DNA of 64,000 nt from Cepaea nemoralis (taxonomy: Eukaryota > Mollusca > Gastropoda > Stylommatophora > Helicidae), in NCBI GenBank assembly GCA_014155875.1, contig JACEFZ010021371.1, forward strand, positions 196,501 through 260,500. Reading direction: 5' to 3'. The translations under genes were made by a program, and so were the position numbers. Numbering within the stretch: position 1 is the first letter of the stretch; each line of letters starts with the position of its first letter. A model generated the notes under the pieces. It did no database searches, had not been told where the DNA came from, and saw only the letters and a list, made by a program, of their open reading frames with translations. This document shows, piece by piece, positions 11,429 to 22,800 of the stretch.

Positions 11429-11508
11429 CCACAACTCTGGTGATCATATAAGATGGTGAAACAAGATTGTCCATGCTTACCAGCATGACACATGATGATG
11501 ATGATGTT
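11429..11508 (+). mobile_element. extreme 3' end of an RTE-like LINE
   Basis: About 80 bp collinear with the end of 13790-14272: cacaactctggtgatca, then ccagcatgacacatgatgat with a GATGAT tail. A severely 5'-truncated insertion. Confidence 0.65.
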
Positions 11509-13114
11509 CTTTATTATAATTATTATTTTCAAGCGATTTTAACAGTTTTCCTTTCCCTGTGAAAACATCAGACAGCAGTGTAGTGATTGGTTATTGTGGC
11601 GGTACCTTCTGGTTTTTGTCATCACCTTTGTATTCTTCTTCTTCTTGCCTATAAATAACAAACTGCTGCACATCATAATTTGTGTGATCAACATACTTGG
11701 CCTACAGAAATACTATTTCCTCAATTTCAGCTGCCTTGCCTGTTGAACGTAGCTGGCAGAGATGTCTTACAATCTTCACTTCAAAATCATAAGTGAAATC
11801 TGGGGTGAATTTCCATCAAACATAATCCAAGCACTGTTTTGAACATTCTTCTACTCATTATCAGTGAATATTTTAAAATAAATCTCTTTCAAATCTATTC
11901 ACAGTTTCCACCTGCTCTTCTTAGGTTGGGTTGTATTTCCTGTGCTTACCGGGTGTTTCTTGCTGTGCTCGCACGTATGTGTGTGTGTGTTTGTGTGTCA
12001 CAGAGCCATGTGAAAAGTAATAACCTGGATATGTGTATAGTGCAATGTTGGCTGAGGACGTCATAATGAGATTCTGTGTGTATTTATTTCATACTGATAA
12101 CATATGTCTGCATAGTAATTATTATATATAATGGTACAGCCACTGAGCTTCTACAATCATGAATAACCTGGATAGGAATATATCTTAGACATTTCAACAT
12201 GTTTCCATGCGTAAACTACTAATCCCATAATAAATTATTATACTCAGTAATATATATTGTTTACAATTGACTCTACTGCTTTTATAAGTTTTTGTGCAAC
12301 TAGCATCATCAGAGTTACTATGTCAACATTTGTGTGGTGTTAAATAATATGACAGGTCTGTGTATTTAAGATATATTTGAAAATTGCTAATAATTGTTTT
12401 GCCACCACCCAAAGGAATACTCACTGAGTTCACATGCAGACAGAACTGTAATAAACTACATTGTGGAACATATATTTGCATACTTCAGCATTGTCATATG
12501 CTAATTATCATAATAAAAATGCTCACTTTAAATTTGATTGGTTCATGAATAACTTTGATACCATTGCATGAAATCAAATTAAACAGTAATGTTAACATGT
12601 CACTGGCATTGCCGATACACACTGTGTTAACATTGCTACTTTAATTAACAACACAATAATTGTTTAATGAATTATCATGTTATCTGGTAATAGTGTTCTA
12701 CAGAAAAGCATTAAATAACAGACAATGTTATAGTGTATAAAATGTACATACATAATAGACATCATGTATAATAATCATTACAGAAATGTTAACATATTTT
12801 TCTTCATGTACATGCTCCAAATATACAACATGTTGATGTTTTTACAGTATGACAAATATTACAACAATACCTGATACATTTAAATTACTTGGACAGCTAG
12901 TGTTTCTAGCTAAATGTTAGCTGCTCTGTAATTAGTCTTGGGAAGCCAGCAACACAATCAAGGTATTTCAGTATTTGCACCAAAGGAAACACTCATTACA
13001 TTTGTTATTAGTCACTGTTGTTGATAGATTAACTACAAGCATTATCAACTTGTAGTTAATCATAACATTTTTTAATTTTATTTCCCATTAACTCTACTGA
13101 GCGTATTACATATA
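11509..13114. other. AT-rich intergenic DNA
   Basis: A short TG-rich stretch near 11975-12000. Otherwise no repeat, ORF or splice-bounded exon that I can support. Confidence 0.45.
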
Positions 13115-13162
13115 TACATACAAACACACACGTGTGCACGCGCGCATGCACGCACGCACACA

Positions 13163-13197
<35 letters not shown>

Positions 13198-13200
13198 ACA
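13115..13200. repeat. CA/CT-rich simple repeat
   Basis: Alternating purine-pyrimidine tract (acacacacgtgtgcacgcgc) running into CT and then CA dinucleotides. Such a tract can adopt Z-form DNA. The minus-strand ORF across it is an artefact. Confidence 0.85.
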
Positions 13201-13469
13201 TCTGCAAGGTGTTTCACAGTTTGCCCCTATATAAGCGCTATCCACAATGCATTGTGACTTGACCACTTTATAATGAAAATTGTTTTATATGACATCACAC
13301 ATAAAATGTCGTTTGGTCTGTAAAATTATACATTTGATACACTTCAAGGCATGGAAAAGGATCATTTTAATGTTTACATAGTGATAACATTGCATTGCAT
13401 ACTTCTATATATCTTAGATTATATACCCAGCTAAACACCACCATATAATATTATGAAGTCCTCAGCAAC

Positions 13470-13735
13470 ACACATCTCATCTCGTCATGTTCCTCTTGTA
13501 TCTTGCGGTGTCGAGGTGAAGTATAAACATCGTGAGAGTGCCCGATTATGGGCTTCATGTATCGATATTCCCATGGACTCTGCTATTCCCTCCATCCAAC
13601 GTTTACGTGGTCGGCCTCTACCTCTGTTTCCATCTGGTCTGTACATCATTGCTTGTTGTGGTATGCTGTTGAATGGTAACCTACTTGCATGGCTAAACCA
13701 TTTGACTTGCCACACAGAGTTCATACAGTTATAAT
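13470..13735 (-). pseudogene. LINE ORF2 C-terminal fragment
   Basis: An 80-codon minus-strand frame reading VKWFSHASRLPFNSIPQQA, then YRPDGNRGRGRPRKRW. This is the C-terminal tail typical of RTE/CR1-type LINE ORF2 proteins (family form: RWFGHVxRMPxxRIPKQAL, then GKRxRGRPRKRW). No RT core is attached. Orientation is opposite to the next fragment. Confidence 0.75.
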
Positions 13736-13789
13736 TGTTGAAAAAAAATCAACTAGCATGATAAACAAAATTTGATTCTCGAACAAACA

Positions 13790-14272
13790 CAAAGGTAAAG
13801 TCATAAATTGAAACGAGAAAAAGAGTGTTGAGGGGATACATAGAGTCTGTTCTTTTGTATGGATGTGAAACTTGGACAATGAGCAGTCAAGCTGAAAAGC
13901 ATCTGATGTGGCTGCAGAAATGTGGATTCTGAGGAAAATTCAAAGAATACCATGGACGAACAGAAAAACCAATGACCAAGTACTACAGGAGACAAATGAC
14001 AATCATAAATTGATTAGAGAAATTAGACGTAGGCAGTCAAAATTTGTTGGACATGTTATGAGAAGAAATGGATTGGAGAACTTAGTGACAACTGGCAAGA
14101 TCAAAGGGAACAGACCAAGAGGAAGACCAGGAGGAAAATACCTGGATGGCTTAGCCGCATGGCATGGACGAGACAGGAACACTGAGCTGATCCACAACTC
14201 TGGTGATCGAGTGAAATGGTGAGTCATGACCGCCCACGCTTTCCGGCATGGCACATGATTGATTGATTGATA
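13790..14272 (+). mobile_element. RTE-like LINE 3' fragment
   Basis: Plus-strand remnant reading LLYGCETWTMSSQAEKHL in one frame. It continues, after one frameshift, as MWILRKIQRIPWTNRKT, FVGHVMRRNGLENLVTTGKI and RPRGRPGGKYLDGLAAWHGR. It ends with the same terminal block as the intron copy (ccggcatggcacatga) and a tail of TGAT repeats (14255-14272). It is truncated at its 5' end. Confidence 0.85.
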
Positions 14273-15243
14273 AGTCACATGATTAATTTCATGACAATTG
14301 ATAAGCATGTCAAAGTGTGTCAACAACTTGTGTATGTTCTTTAACATTTGAATAGATGAGAATATGCTGCTAGTTAATATTAAAATATTTATCATAATTA
14401 CTTCGTTTTGTAAACATTCAAATGAAATGCTTAAAAACACATTTTTTAATGGTTGTATAGATTTACTTTATTGTTTAATGTGCCATCAGACTATTTATTA
14501 ACCTTTTGCTTATACATACAAATATTACATTTTGATTGCAATAGGAGATATAAACTTTGAACCCAGTAAATCCATTATAAATGCATTAAACTGTCAGCCT
14601 TAGAGATAATGCTGCATTTATGAACCCAAACATTATTTAGTATTAATGTGATTCTAACCACAGGACATCTTATCGCAGCATGTTTACTAGGGTGAGAAAC
14701 CAAAGGTCAGAGCCATGAAATGTAGGTGCTATCCATAATTATTTAGCAACTCTACGTTTGTTTTCAACAAATTTCCAGGGCTAATAATTATTGTCACTTG
14801 CAAATTTTGCTCTTTCTTTTCTGTACAAAAGTTGTTTTTCTTTTCTTTTTTTCTTCTTCTCTTTTTTTTTCTTCTCTTTTTTTTCAAAGCAAAGGAGGAT
14901 GTGTGCTTTCACCGACTTCTCCCTTACCATAACATCTCAAGAATATGAAAGATTTATAATTTAAGTATTATTAAACATGTAGTGTATAACAAAGTGGTTT
15001 TTAAATAGCTTGTAGGAGAATTTTGGACAACAGTAAGTAAATTTTGAAGACAAAAGTTGACCATTCAGCTGGCTTTGAAATATTTAAACAAAATATTATA
15101 TAGATATTATGAAAATGACATTTTAACTGATTTTTGTGTATATAACTTTCTTGTAAATTGATTACAAATAATCTAAATATGTATGCAAAGGTTCATTGAA
15201 AACATTAGTTATCCAATAGTGCAACAAAATGTTATTGTCTAAC
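14273..15243. other. AT-rich DNA with a pyrimidine tract
   Basis: A C/T-only stretch of about 55 bases near 14830-14885. Otherwise nothing recognised. Confidence 0.45.
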
Positions 15244-15257
15244 ATATTACATTATCT

Positions 15258-15394
15258 TCTTCTTCGTTCATCCGGAGTTTTTTTTTCGGATGTGATTGCG
15301 TTGTGCCTGTTTACAGCAGAGCTGCGTTCTTGCGCCGTTAGGCCGACACATCCGACTTCTGCGGGCATTTGTTGACCGGGTTAACCTTCCCGGG
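15258..15394 (-). mobile_element. GAA-tailed SINE, copy 2
   Basis: A 137-bp insertion between perfect 14-bp duplications (atattacattatct at 15244-15257 and 15395-15408). Same sequence as 4555-4702 apart from a few bases and a shorter GAA tail. Minus orientation. Confidence 0.9.
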
Positions 15395-15528
15395 ATATTA
15401 CATTATCTAATTACTTTTTTACATTAATAATAAACCATATACACATAAAACACAATAAACACTTAAGTATAAGGTGAGGACAGCTTAAACATTACAATTA
15501 TTTTAATGTCACATATTTTAATGTCTGT

Positions 15529-15536
<8 letters not shown>

Positions 15537-15618
<82 letters not shown>

Positions 15619-15621
15619 CCC

Positions 15622-15676
<55 letters not shown>
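15537..15676. repeat. CT dinucleotide array with a C run
   Basis: About 140 bp of (CT)n interrupted by a run of about 14 C at 15618-15631. The Ser/Leu and Arg/Glu ORFs across it are artefacts. Confidence 0.95.
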
Positions 15677-15679
<3 letters not shown>

Positions 15680-15739
15680 CTTTTATCAACAAAACCGGAA
15701 TTAGAAAAGAAAAATGTTGTATTGACAGTTTTCTTTCAG

Positions 15740-16005
15740 TATATTAGAATGCTGCTTGCCTGCCCGGTGGTCATGTGTTCAAATGCCCTTCAAGGTGCAT
15801 ATTAAAAATACATCTGGGCTGCCAGGTCAACCCAGAATAACATGGGTAGCAGGAAATGTACTGGAAGTAAAGGTGGCCTGTCTGATATTTGCCGCATTAT
15901 CCACTGAATGCTGATTGGTCTATACAAATATAGAGCTAGCACCACATACTCAATACACCTGGATACGTGTGAAAGGTCCTTGACTTTATTTTACTTCAGA
16001 ATGCT
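15740..16005 (+). mobile_element. SINE family F, copy with tRNA-like head
   Basis: The head contains ttgcctgcccggtggtca and a box B-like gtgttcaaatgccc. The body (ggaagtaaaggtggcctg, gagctagcaccacatactc) matches 5811-6000. It ends near tccttgactttatttt. Confidence 0.62.
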
Positions 16006-16079
16006 GCATTATATTAACTGTAGTGACAGAATAACTGAAAAATTACAGCAACGGAAATTAATTGACACATAAACTGTGA

Positions 16080-17560
16080 CAGATATTTCTTCTTGTTTTC
16101 TTCTGTCACCATTTATCCCACATTGGCCCTCAATCAACTCACTCACTGTCATCTTATCTTTTGCTATCTCACACAACCCCATCCGTGTCCTTCCCTTGTT
16201 ATTTATTTATGTCTTCAATTCTCTTCTTCATGTGATTTTAAGATTTCCCCTATTTTGTTTGCTCTGTGGATTCCTGACAAAGGTCTTTCTAGTAATACTC
16301 ATTTCAGGTTTTCTCAATATTGGTCCTAACCAGCACCAGTGCCTGTTCCTAAACTCTTTATTCATCAGTATTGGTTACATTTTCTCCATGAGCTCCAAAC
16401 TGGTGATTCTGTCATAGCATTTTCATCCATCTACACTGTACAGGCAGCAATTAATTTCGCTTGTAGTTTATTAGTAATTGTTTTAGTCATTCTCCTGATT
16501 TCCGATCCATATGGTAGTACTGATTTAACATTAGATTCAAATATTCTACATTTTGTGGTAAGTTTAGTTTCTTTTAACTTTCACAAATTTCTAAGTGTTA
16601 TGAAAGAAAGCTCATATTGCCTTTTGTATTTTTCTTATATCTATCTCTGTTACCCCATCTTTATTTACATTGCTACATAAATAAATATATGATTCTGCCC
16701 CTTGAAGTGAGGTTTTACCAAGGTAAATCAGTTTGATATTGGCTTGATGTATTTGTATTATCTTTTTTTTTTATTTTCTCTATAAATGTTAAGACCTAGT
16801 TGTTGTGACCTCTCATTGAGTTTGTTCAAGTTATCTTACATCTGATTTAGTGTGTGTGGGATAGGAAGACAATTTGACTGTGAAGTCCAGATTCTCAGGC
16901 TGCTTGCTCTATCAGAGTTAGTTGTATTCCATATCTCACAGTAGCTGTTGTTTTCATAATCCCGTCCATAGGCTGTAAGAATAAAAAGTGCCAAAAGGCA
17001 TCCCTGTTCTTATTGTGAATTTATCTTTTAGTTTTCCATATGAATAGTTCTTAAATTCTTAATGCCTGTGTATGTTGTCTTTACTAACTGATTAAGTGCC
17101 ATTTGTATTTCTGCATTTGCATTTAACAGTCTGTGCTTTCCAGTTATTTCTTTATAACCACTGTTATCTGATCATTTCTTGGCTTCCAGGTCACCTAAAA
17201 AAAACTATGACAGTTTCATTTCTTTGATTACCTAGAGTACTTTAAAGTTTCACTTTAAATTCCTCTTTAACTGATTCATCCTCATCATTTGTTGGTGCAT
17301 TACACTGGATCACATTCATGTTTACTTTATTGTTTGTAACATCCCCCATGTTGCTTTTATTATTCAGAACTCACTGCTTCCAATTCTATTAGTGCCTTTT
17401 CTGCCTCTTTAGGGGTCTCTCCACAGTGAGAGGCATTTTCTTCAGTATTGTCTGATAAACGTTTTCTGGCTACTCTTATCCACCTTGTTTAACATAATGC
17501 TAATCTTTTAACATTGAATAACTTTTACCACATGTGCAGCCTTTTCAATTCCTTAGTAGT
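16080..17560 (-). mobile_element. RTE-like LINE remnant, family A, copy 2
   Basis: Minus-strand remnant. The RT part (16080-17160) is collinear with copies at 720-1660 and 19500-21225. Upstream on the minus strand, the endonuclease strand VIQCNAPTNDEDESVKEEF can be read opposite 17262-17320. The short distance between that block and the FADD region (about 350 bp) means most of the RT fingers are deleted. All frames are broken. Confidence 0.7.
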
Positions 17561-17756
17561 TTCAACACTCCAGGTGGCAATTCTGGAGATGTTTCTAGGT
17601 GAAAGATGGTAAGTCAATCATCCAGACTCCTTCTGCATTTCGCTGCATCAACTATACCTCTACTTTCATCTTGGTTGACTGGGTTGTTTTTCTATCCTTT
17701 TCTATAGACTTGTTCATGGATGGCTGGATTTTTCAGCTAAAGTTTTTATAAGATGG

Positions 17757-17868
17757 GTAAGCCATCCTCATATCAATCTCTTCTCAGTCACCTCTTATGA
17801 CATGTATGGTAGGTTACAGTGATGCTACTCTTGGCTTCCTTATGGGCTTTGGTAACACACAGACAAAT
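17757..17868 (-). mobile_element. repeat D 5' fragment
   Basis: Matches the first 110 or so bases of repeat D at 54190-54294: cagtcacctcttatgacatg, then gtaggttacagtgatgctac, then cttccttatgggctttgg. About 80 percent similar by eye. Confidence 0.6.
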
Positions 17869-19499
17869 CTAGCAATGTGAAAGCATTTTCACGGACCACT
17901 TATGTAACTGAGTGTGAACATCGTTGTTATGGTTCTCAGAATACAGCAAAATGTTATTTATTTACTTTACAGGTTTTTAAAACATACTTTGTGTATGTCT
18001 GTATGTATATAATTTTAGTTAACAAATAATTACAATATTTTTATTATTTTGACATTCTGTAATTGCAATTTGAATCTTAATTTGCTTTATAACTGTAAAT
18101 GTGTCTTTTTCATTGTAAACATTGATTGCATATAATTGCCAGTGTAAGCATGATCATAATTTTTTCTATTATACAGTTTTGCATACATGGCTTTGGTTTT
18201 CACGTCTAACAATCATTATATATATATATTGTATTTAATATCTTCTTAAAGTTATCTAATGCCAGTCATGATTACAGATAATTTATACTCATAACACATA
18301 TTTAATTCAAAGACATCTCTTTCATGTTCTACATCTGTTAAATTATTGTGAGTAGTTACCATCAGAATGACACACAAATGGCACCACAGCAACTTTGCTT
18401 TATTTATGAAGCCAACTGTCTGTTCTAGATGGATTAAGAAATCCCCAGCCTATCATTGAAATGTGTACATTTGAAACAATTATTGCAGATGTTCACTCTT
18501 ATGCATTTGTACATTTACAAATGTAACTATCTAAGAAATGGTAATTTAAGGGGTGTTTTCAACTGGTGCCTAACTATTTTTAAATGTTTCATTATAAAAT
18601 GTTCTAGCACATTATTGAATATACATTGGACAAGCAGTAGACTCATGAAAGTCTGGCCAGTTAAGGACCAGTTCATCCGAAGATGATCTGACACTGAACC
18701 ATAATTTAAATGAAAAAGTTTATTGTGATGTTCATTACAGTATATTAAAATATAATAAGTGCTTTGGGTTTTGGTTAAGACTCACTTTATTTACACACAG
18801 TGAATATTGGCTGGACTTGCAAACCACATGATCAGTTGGGTTTATAATGCCAAAGTCTCACTGTTGATTGGTCAGATTTACATGGGTCTATTATATGTAT
18901 TTTATTTATATATTTAGTATTTAACATAGTTTTGTTAATCTGTGTGCATTTAAATTTTGAGAAAACTGGAAAGAGCGTATTCTAACAATTGGGTCACAGT
19001 TTTACGTTTTCTTCATGTCTTATACTCTCTTTGAGACAATTGTATGCTAAGTTGAATTGTAAAATGACTAATCTGTTGCTCAAATTTGCTACACATTGCT
19101 CGTATTTCCTTGATAATATGCTAAAGTTGTAGATTTGTGTTTACATTCATGTCCGTTATTCCAGGAAAAACTTCATAGTGTTAAAGTCTATTAGAAAAAC
19201 ACAGAAGGGGTCAGCATTAAAGCCTCACTATGATATTTTCTCATTTAGAGTCAGATGCATGTGTTAATGTGGTCAGGAAAGAAAAACAATAGGTACAGAA
19301 ATACTAAAAATATACATTCTCAGTATGTCAGAAAATATTAAACCAAAAATGTTTAGTCTTAGATTTTGTACAACTCAAAATGTAATTCATTTCAATAAAT
19401 AATTTACTGAATATTTACACTAACTCATCCCTGAAGTTTAAATAAGTAATCAGATTTAATCTAACTTACTTAAATAGTAAAACAACACACCTCTCTTTA
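17869..19499. other. AT-rich intergenic DNA
   Basis: A short TA run at 18217-18230. No ORF with domain content and no repeat ends found. Confidence 0.45.
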
Positions 19500-19882
19500 C
19501 ACAAAAGTGTTGTTTTTACACATGTGCTCCTTTCTTCTCAAAATGTCTTTCTTCTTCTGCCCTTTATTCCATTCTGAAGAACATAGGCCCTTAACAAACT
19601 CACACCAAGTCATCATCCTATCTTCTGCTATCTTCATGACTTTCTCTTGTTATTCATATCTGTCTCTAATTCCATTGTCCATGTGTTATTTGCCTCCCTC
19701 TATTTCATTTGCCCTGTAAGTTCCAAGGAAGGACTTCCTAGGTACACTATTGTCAGGTTTTCTCAATGTCTGTCCTATCCAGTGCCATCGTTTGTCCCTC
19801 ACCTCTTGTTTCTCTGGAATCTGTCTAGTTTTCTTGTCAAGATCCACATGAGTGATTCTGTCATGTTATTTTAGTCATGCTG

Positions 19883-20277
19883 TTTAGTTTAGTTTAGTTT
19901 AGTCGACGGATCAACATCACGGCACACGGGTGTAACCAATAAGTGCTCCTTTCTACTCCTAACTGAAACCTGAGTCCGGAGAATCTCAGCTCAGTGCGTG
20001 AACTCCGTAGCGGGGGTGAGGATCCTGAAATACTTTGGGTAGATTTTTAACTCAAAATTTTGCCCTGGCAGCGCAGTTTGGCTTCTCTTTTTTCGATTTC
20101 CAACTGCCAAGACGTGCGCAACAATACACACGACGTCCTATCTCACTTCCCAGAGATCAGGGAAAAGTTTGTTACTAGAAGTCCTCGTGAAAAGATCCCG
20201 ACCCTCACCGGGGCTTGAACCCGGGACCTCCAGCACTTGAGGCAGACACCATACCTCAAGACCACTCAGCCCCTCAT
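19883..20277 (-). mobile_element. SINE-C, tRNA-derived, near full length
   Basis: Minus-strand element starting with a tRNA-like head: gaggggctgagtggtcttga, then the box B ggttcaagccc that matches the polymerase III consensus. The body contains gagattctccggactcaggt and ends in a TAAAC-repeat tail (19886-19902). Flanks share about 9-10 bp (ttttagtcat and ttctagtcat), a decayed TSD. It splits LINE family A copy 3. Confidence 0.8.
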
Positions 20278-20535
20278 CTGTTCTAGTCATTCCAGTCATT
20301 CTGTTCTAAGCAGACACCAGTTAATGAATGTTTGTAGTTTATTTGTAATTGTTTTTGACATTCTCCACATTTCTGATCCACATAGTAGTACTGATTTAAC
20401 TTCCAGTAGTTTCCTAGTGCTGTGAAAGTTCCTTTTGTCTTTTGTGTTCTTATTTTAATATCTCTATCTGTTCCACCATCTTTGTCTACATTGCTACCTA
20501 AGTAGGTGTATGATTTCATCTCTTGAAGTGAGGTT

Positions 20536-20632
20536 AGTTAGTTAGTTAGTCATCCCCATTATGCTCTGTTCCTGTGGCAGTGAATATCACACAAAATGCT
20601 CCCCACTGCCCAATGTGAAAAGTGGAAAAGAT
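20536..20632 (-). mobile_element. repeat D 3' fragment
   Basis: GTTA-type tail (gttagttagttagttag) followed by catccccattatgctctg and cacaaaatgctccccactgc, matching the 3' end of repeat D at 53629-53810. 5'-truncated, nested in LINE A copy 3. Confidence 0.75.
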
Positions 20633-20887
20633 AGGATGGAGATTGGATTATCATTTGCTTGATTTATTATTATTATCTTTGCCTTTCCCCTATTAATTAG
20701 TAGACCTAATTGTTGTGATATCTCATCAAGTGTACTTAATTTATCTTGCATCTGATTTCATGTGTGGGACCAGAAGACAAAGTCCAGATCATCAAGCTGC
20801 ACTCGCAGAGTCCATTGAATTCCATTTCTGATGATAGTTATTGTTATCTTTTTAATTGATTCTATAGTCACTGAGAAAAATAAAGGT

Positions 20888-21054
20888 TTAAAGATTGAGC
20901 ACAACCTACTACTGGCAACGCTGAATGCATTCTGGCACAAACCGGTTCGTGCCGGTATGCGATCAGCATTGCCAGTAGTGTGGCAACTACTACTTGCCCC
21001 AAACAAATCAGTTCCTGCCGGTATGCGATTTGTTGAAACAACAAATAAATCAAT
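20888..21054. mobile_element. 167-bp insertion of unknown type in LINE A
   Basis: Flanked by the 9-bp direct repeat aataaaggt (20879-20887 and 21055-21063) and absent from the collinear LINE copies. Inside, tgccggtatgcgat occurs twice in direct orientation (20952 and 21018 areas). Ctactactggcaa near the left is complemented by ttgccagtagtg further right. No tRNA head, ORF or clear terminal inverted repeats. Confidence 0.5.
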
Positions 21055-21225
21055 AATAAAGGTGACAAAAATCATCCCTTTTGCACTCCTGCTCATATTT
21101 CAAACGTGTCTGTTAGTTTTCCCTCATGAAGAACTCTGCATTTCATGTCTATGTATGTTGCCTTTAGAGTGCGCAGCAGGCGGCTGGACCACTTTGCCTC
21201 AGAGACCACCAGTTGCTTCCCTTTA

Positions 21226-21779
21226 GGTCCCAGTAACATAGGGCGGCTATTATCATAAGGAGAATAAAATTATCCATCGCAAATGATGAGAGTGGAAAGT
21301 ACTTTATATTTATTTCTATTTAAATTTCATACATATTTCTTTTCTGGCTCATACAGTTTCTAAAATTTACAGTTTGATCATATTTTTAGCAACAGTAACA
21401 TTTGTGTCTCTTTGATATAGCAAATGAACTATTTAGCCAACCACATAGCACAGATGTCGCCGATGTAAAAGTAAGGAAGCCAATGTATGTAACTGACAAA
21501 GAAGTTGATGTAGAGGAGTAGTACTGTGCTTGTTTGTCCAGATATATAAATGCATTCAGTTTTTACATGTTTACATACTAAATTATGAAAGGGTATAGGA
21601 GTTATATTTTAGACAAATATATTTTTCTAATATTGGAGGGGAAGGCTTAAATCACTTTATTTTGATATCAACATCACTGAAGCTGGGTTACATTTACTCA
21701 GTGGATTACATTTGGTGGAGACAAAACAGCTTGTTTCTGTTAACATGACACAGAGAAAGTTGCAGTTAATGACTGTAAT
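21226..21779. other. AT-rich, nothing recognised
   Basis: No supported features. Confidence 0.45.
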
Positions 21780-22085
21780 TGTCCACAGTGTCATCCATTG
21801 CAATCTCTACTTTCCCCATTAGCTTATCATAGTGTCATTTATTGTTGTCTATATTTTCCTCATTAGTTTACCACAATGTCATCTATTGCAAACTATACTT
21901 TCCTCATTAGTTTACCAGTGTCATCATTTGGGATTAGTTTTTTTTTAAATTATTACTTTACCAGTGTCATCTATTGCTGTGTATATTTTTCTCATTAGTT
22001 TACTCTAGTGCCACCTTTCAGAAACTATATTTTCCTCATTATTTTACCACACTTGTATCTATTGCTGTCAATATTTTCCTGATTT
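21780..22085. repeat. degenerate tandem repeat, unit about 50-60 bp
   Basis: Six or seven diverged units built on accacagtgtcatctattgc, a variable block and tattttcctcattagttta. Old array with indels. Confidence 0.75.
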
Positions 22086-22264
22086 TTGTAAGTATAAGTA
22101 AATGTATTAATGATTTATTGTGTTTTCCTCATCTATAACAAAGAAAAAGTTATTGTTTTTTTAAATAAATATCATTACTTGGTGTCAATTATTCATGCTA
22201 TGTGACACTGATTTTGCAGGTGGCCTTGACTTCTGGAACATATCAATTTTAGATGATGTTTCCT

Positions 22265-22800
22265 TAAATATCAGTCAGTGCAGCTTTCCGCTGCATGGAG
22301 AATACGATACACATACACATCGTTATTGTAACTGATTCAGAAAGCATGCTGAGTAGGGTGAGGACTGGCAAGCTTCATGCCGAGTGGCTTGCTTCACTTC
22401 GGAAGTCGCGGGTGGCAAGCATCGTCTGGATATTTTCTCCGGGGCATGCTGGTGTGTTGGGGAATGAACAGGCAGACAGATTGGCTGGCTCTGCAAAACT
22501 TGGTGGAGTATTGATGCATGATAAGGCAGACGTGGTTGCGGCCTTGTGGGAGCACGTGTACACCTCAGAGGAGCAAATGGATCACCATGGTCTGGCAGGA
22601 ATGCAACAGCGTGGAGTGACGAGGTGATCTGGCCGATGCCCGACGCTTAGAGGAAAGGCGAGACGCACATATATTCAGATTGCTACTGGTACTATTGGGG
22701 TTGGAACTCTTCGCTGGCTTCTGAGGATGGGGACGGAGCACTTATGGGAATGCCCCGAATGCTGTGATGTCAGTTCCTAAATCAATCAATCAATCAATCA
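22265..22800 (+). mobile_element. I-like LINE 3' fragment with RNase H
   Basis: Plus-strand 5'-truncated insertion. The frame at 22295-22627 reads VIVTDSESMLSRV, then SIVWIFSPGHAGVLGNEQAD. This is the C-terminal half of a LINE-encoded RNase H with its PGHAGVxGNExAD signature. Downstream, HLWECPECC (22717-22743 region) is a terminal zinc-finger-like block. It ends in an AATC repeat tail (22779-22800). Same family as 46075-47020, which shares tgggaatgccccgaatgctg-type sequence. Confidence 0.82.

Larger units (their letters stand above)
19500..21225 (-). mobile_element. RTE-like LINE remnant, family A, copy 3, with nested insertions
   Basis: Best-preserved family A copy. On the minus strand 20283-20519 reads SYTYLGSNVDKDGGTDRDIK (the RT region after the catalytic box). 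20758-21096 reads NGIQWTLRVQLDDLDF, a decayed catalytic FADD box. It is interrupted by a SINE-C (19883-20277), a repeat D fragment (20536-20632) and a 167-bp insertion of unknown type (20888-21054). Confidence 0.75.

Noticed and set aside
13485..14222. One continuous LINE across 13485-14222
   Set aside because: The two C-terminal fragments are on opposite strands and of different subfamilies, so they are separate insertions.
15463..15805. Serine/leucine and arginine/glutamate ORFs
   Set aside because: Translations of a CT dinucleotide array.
20190..20277. tRNA gene on the minus strand
   Set aside because: Box B is good, but the sequence continues into a 390-bp body with a TAAAC tail and lies in a LINE, so it is a SINE head.
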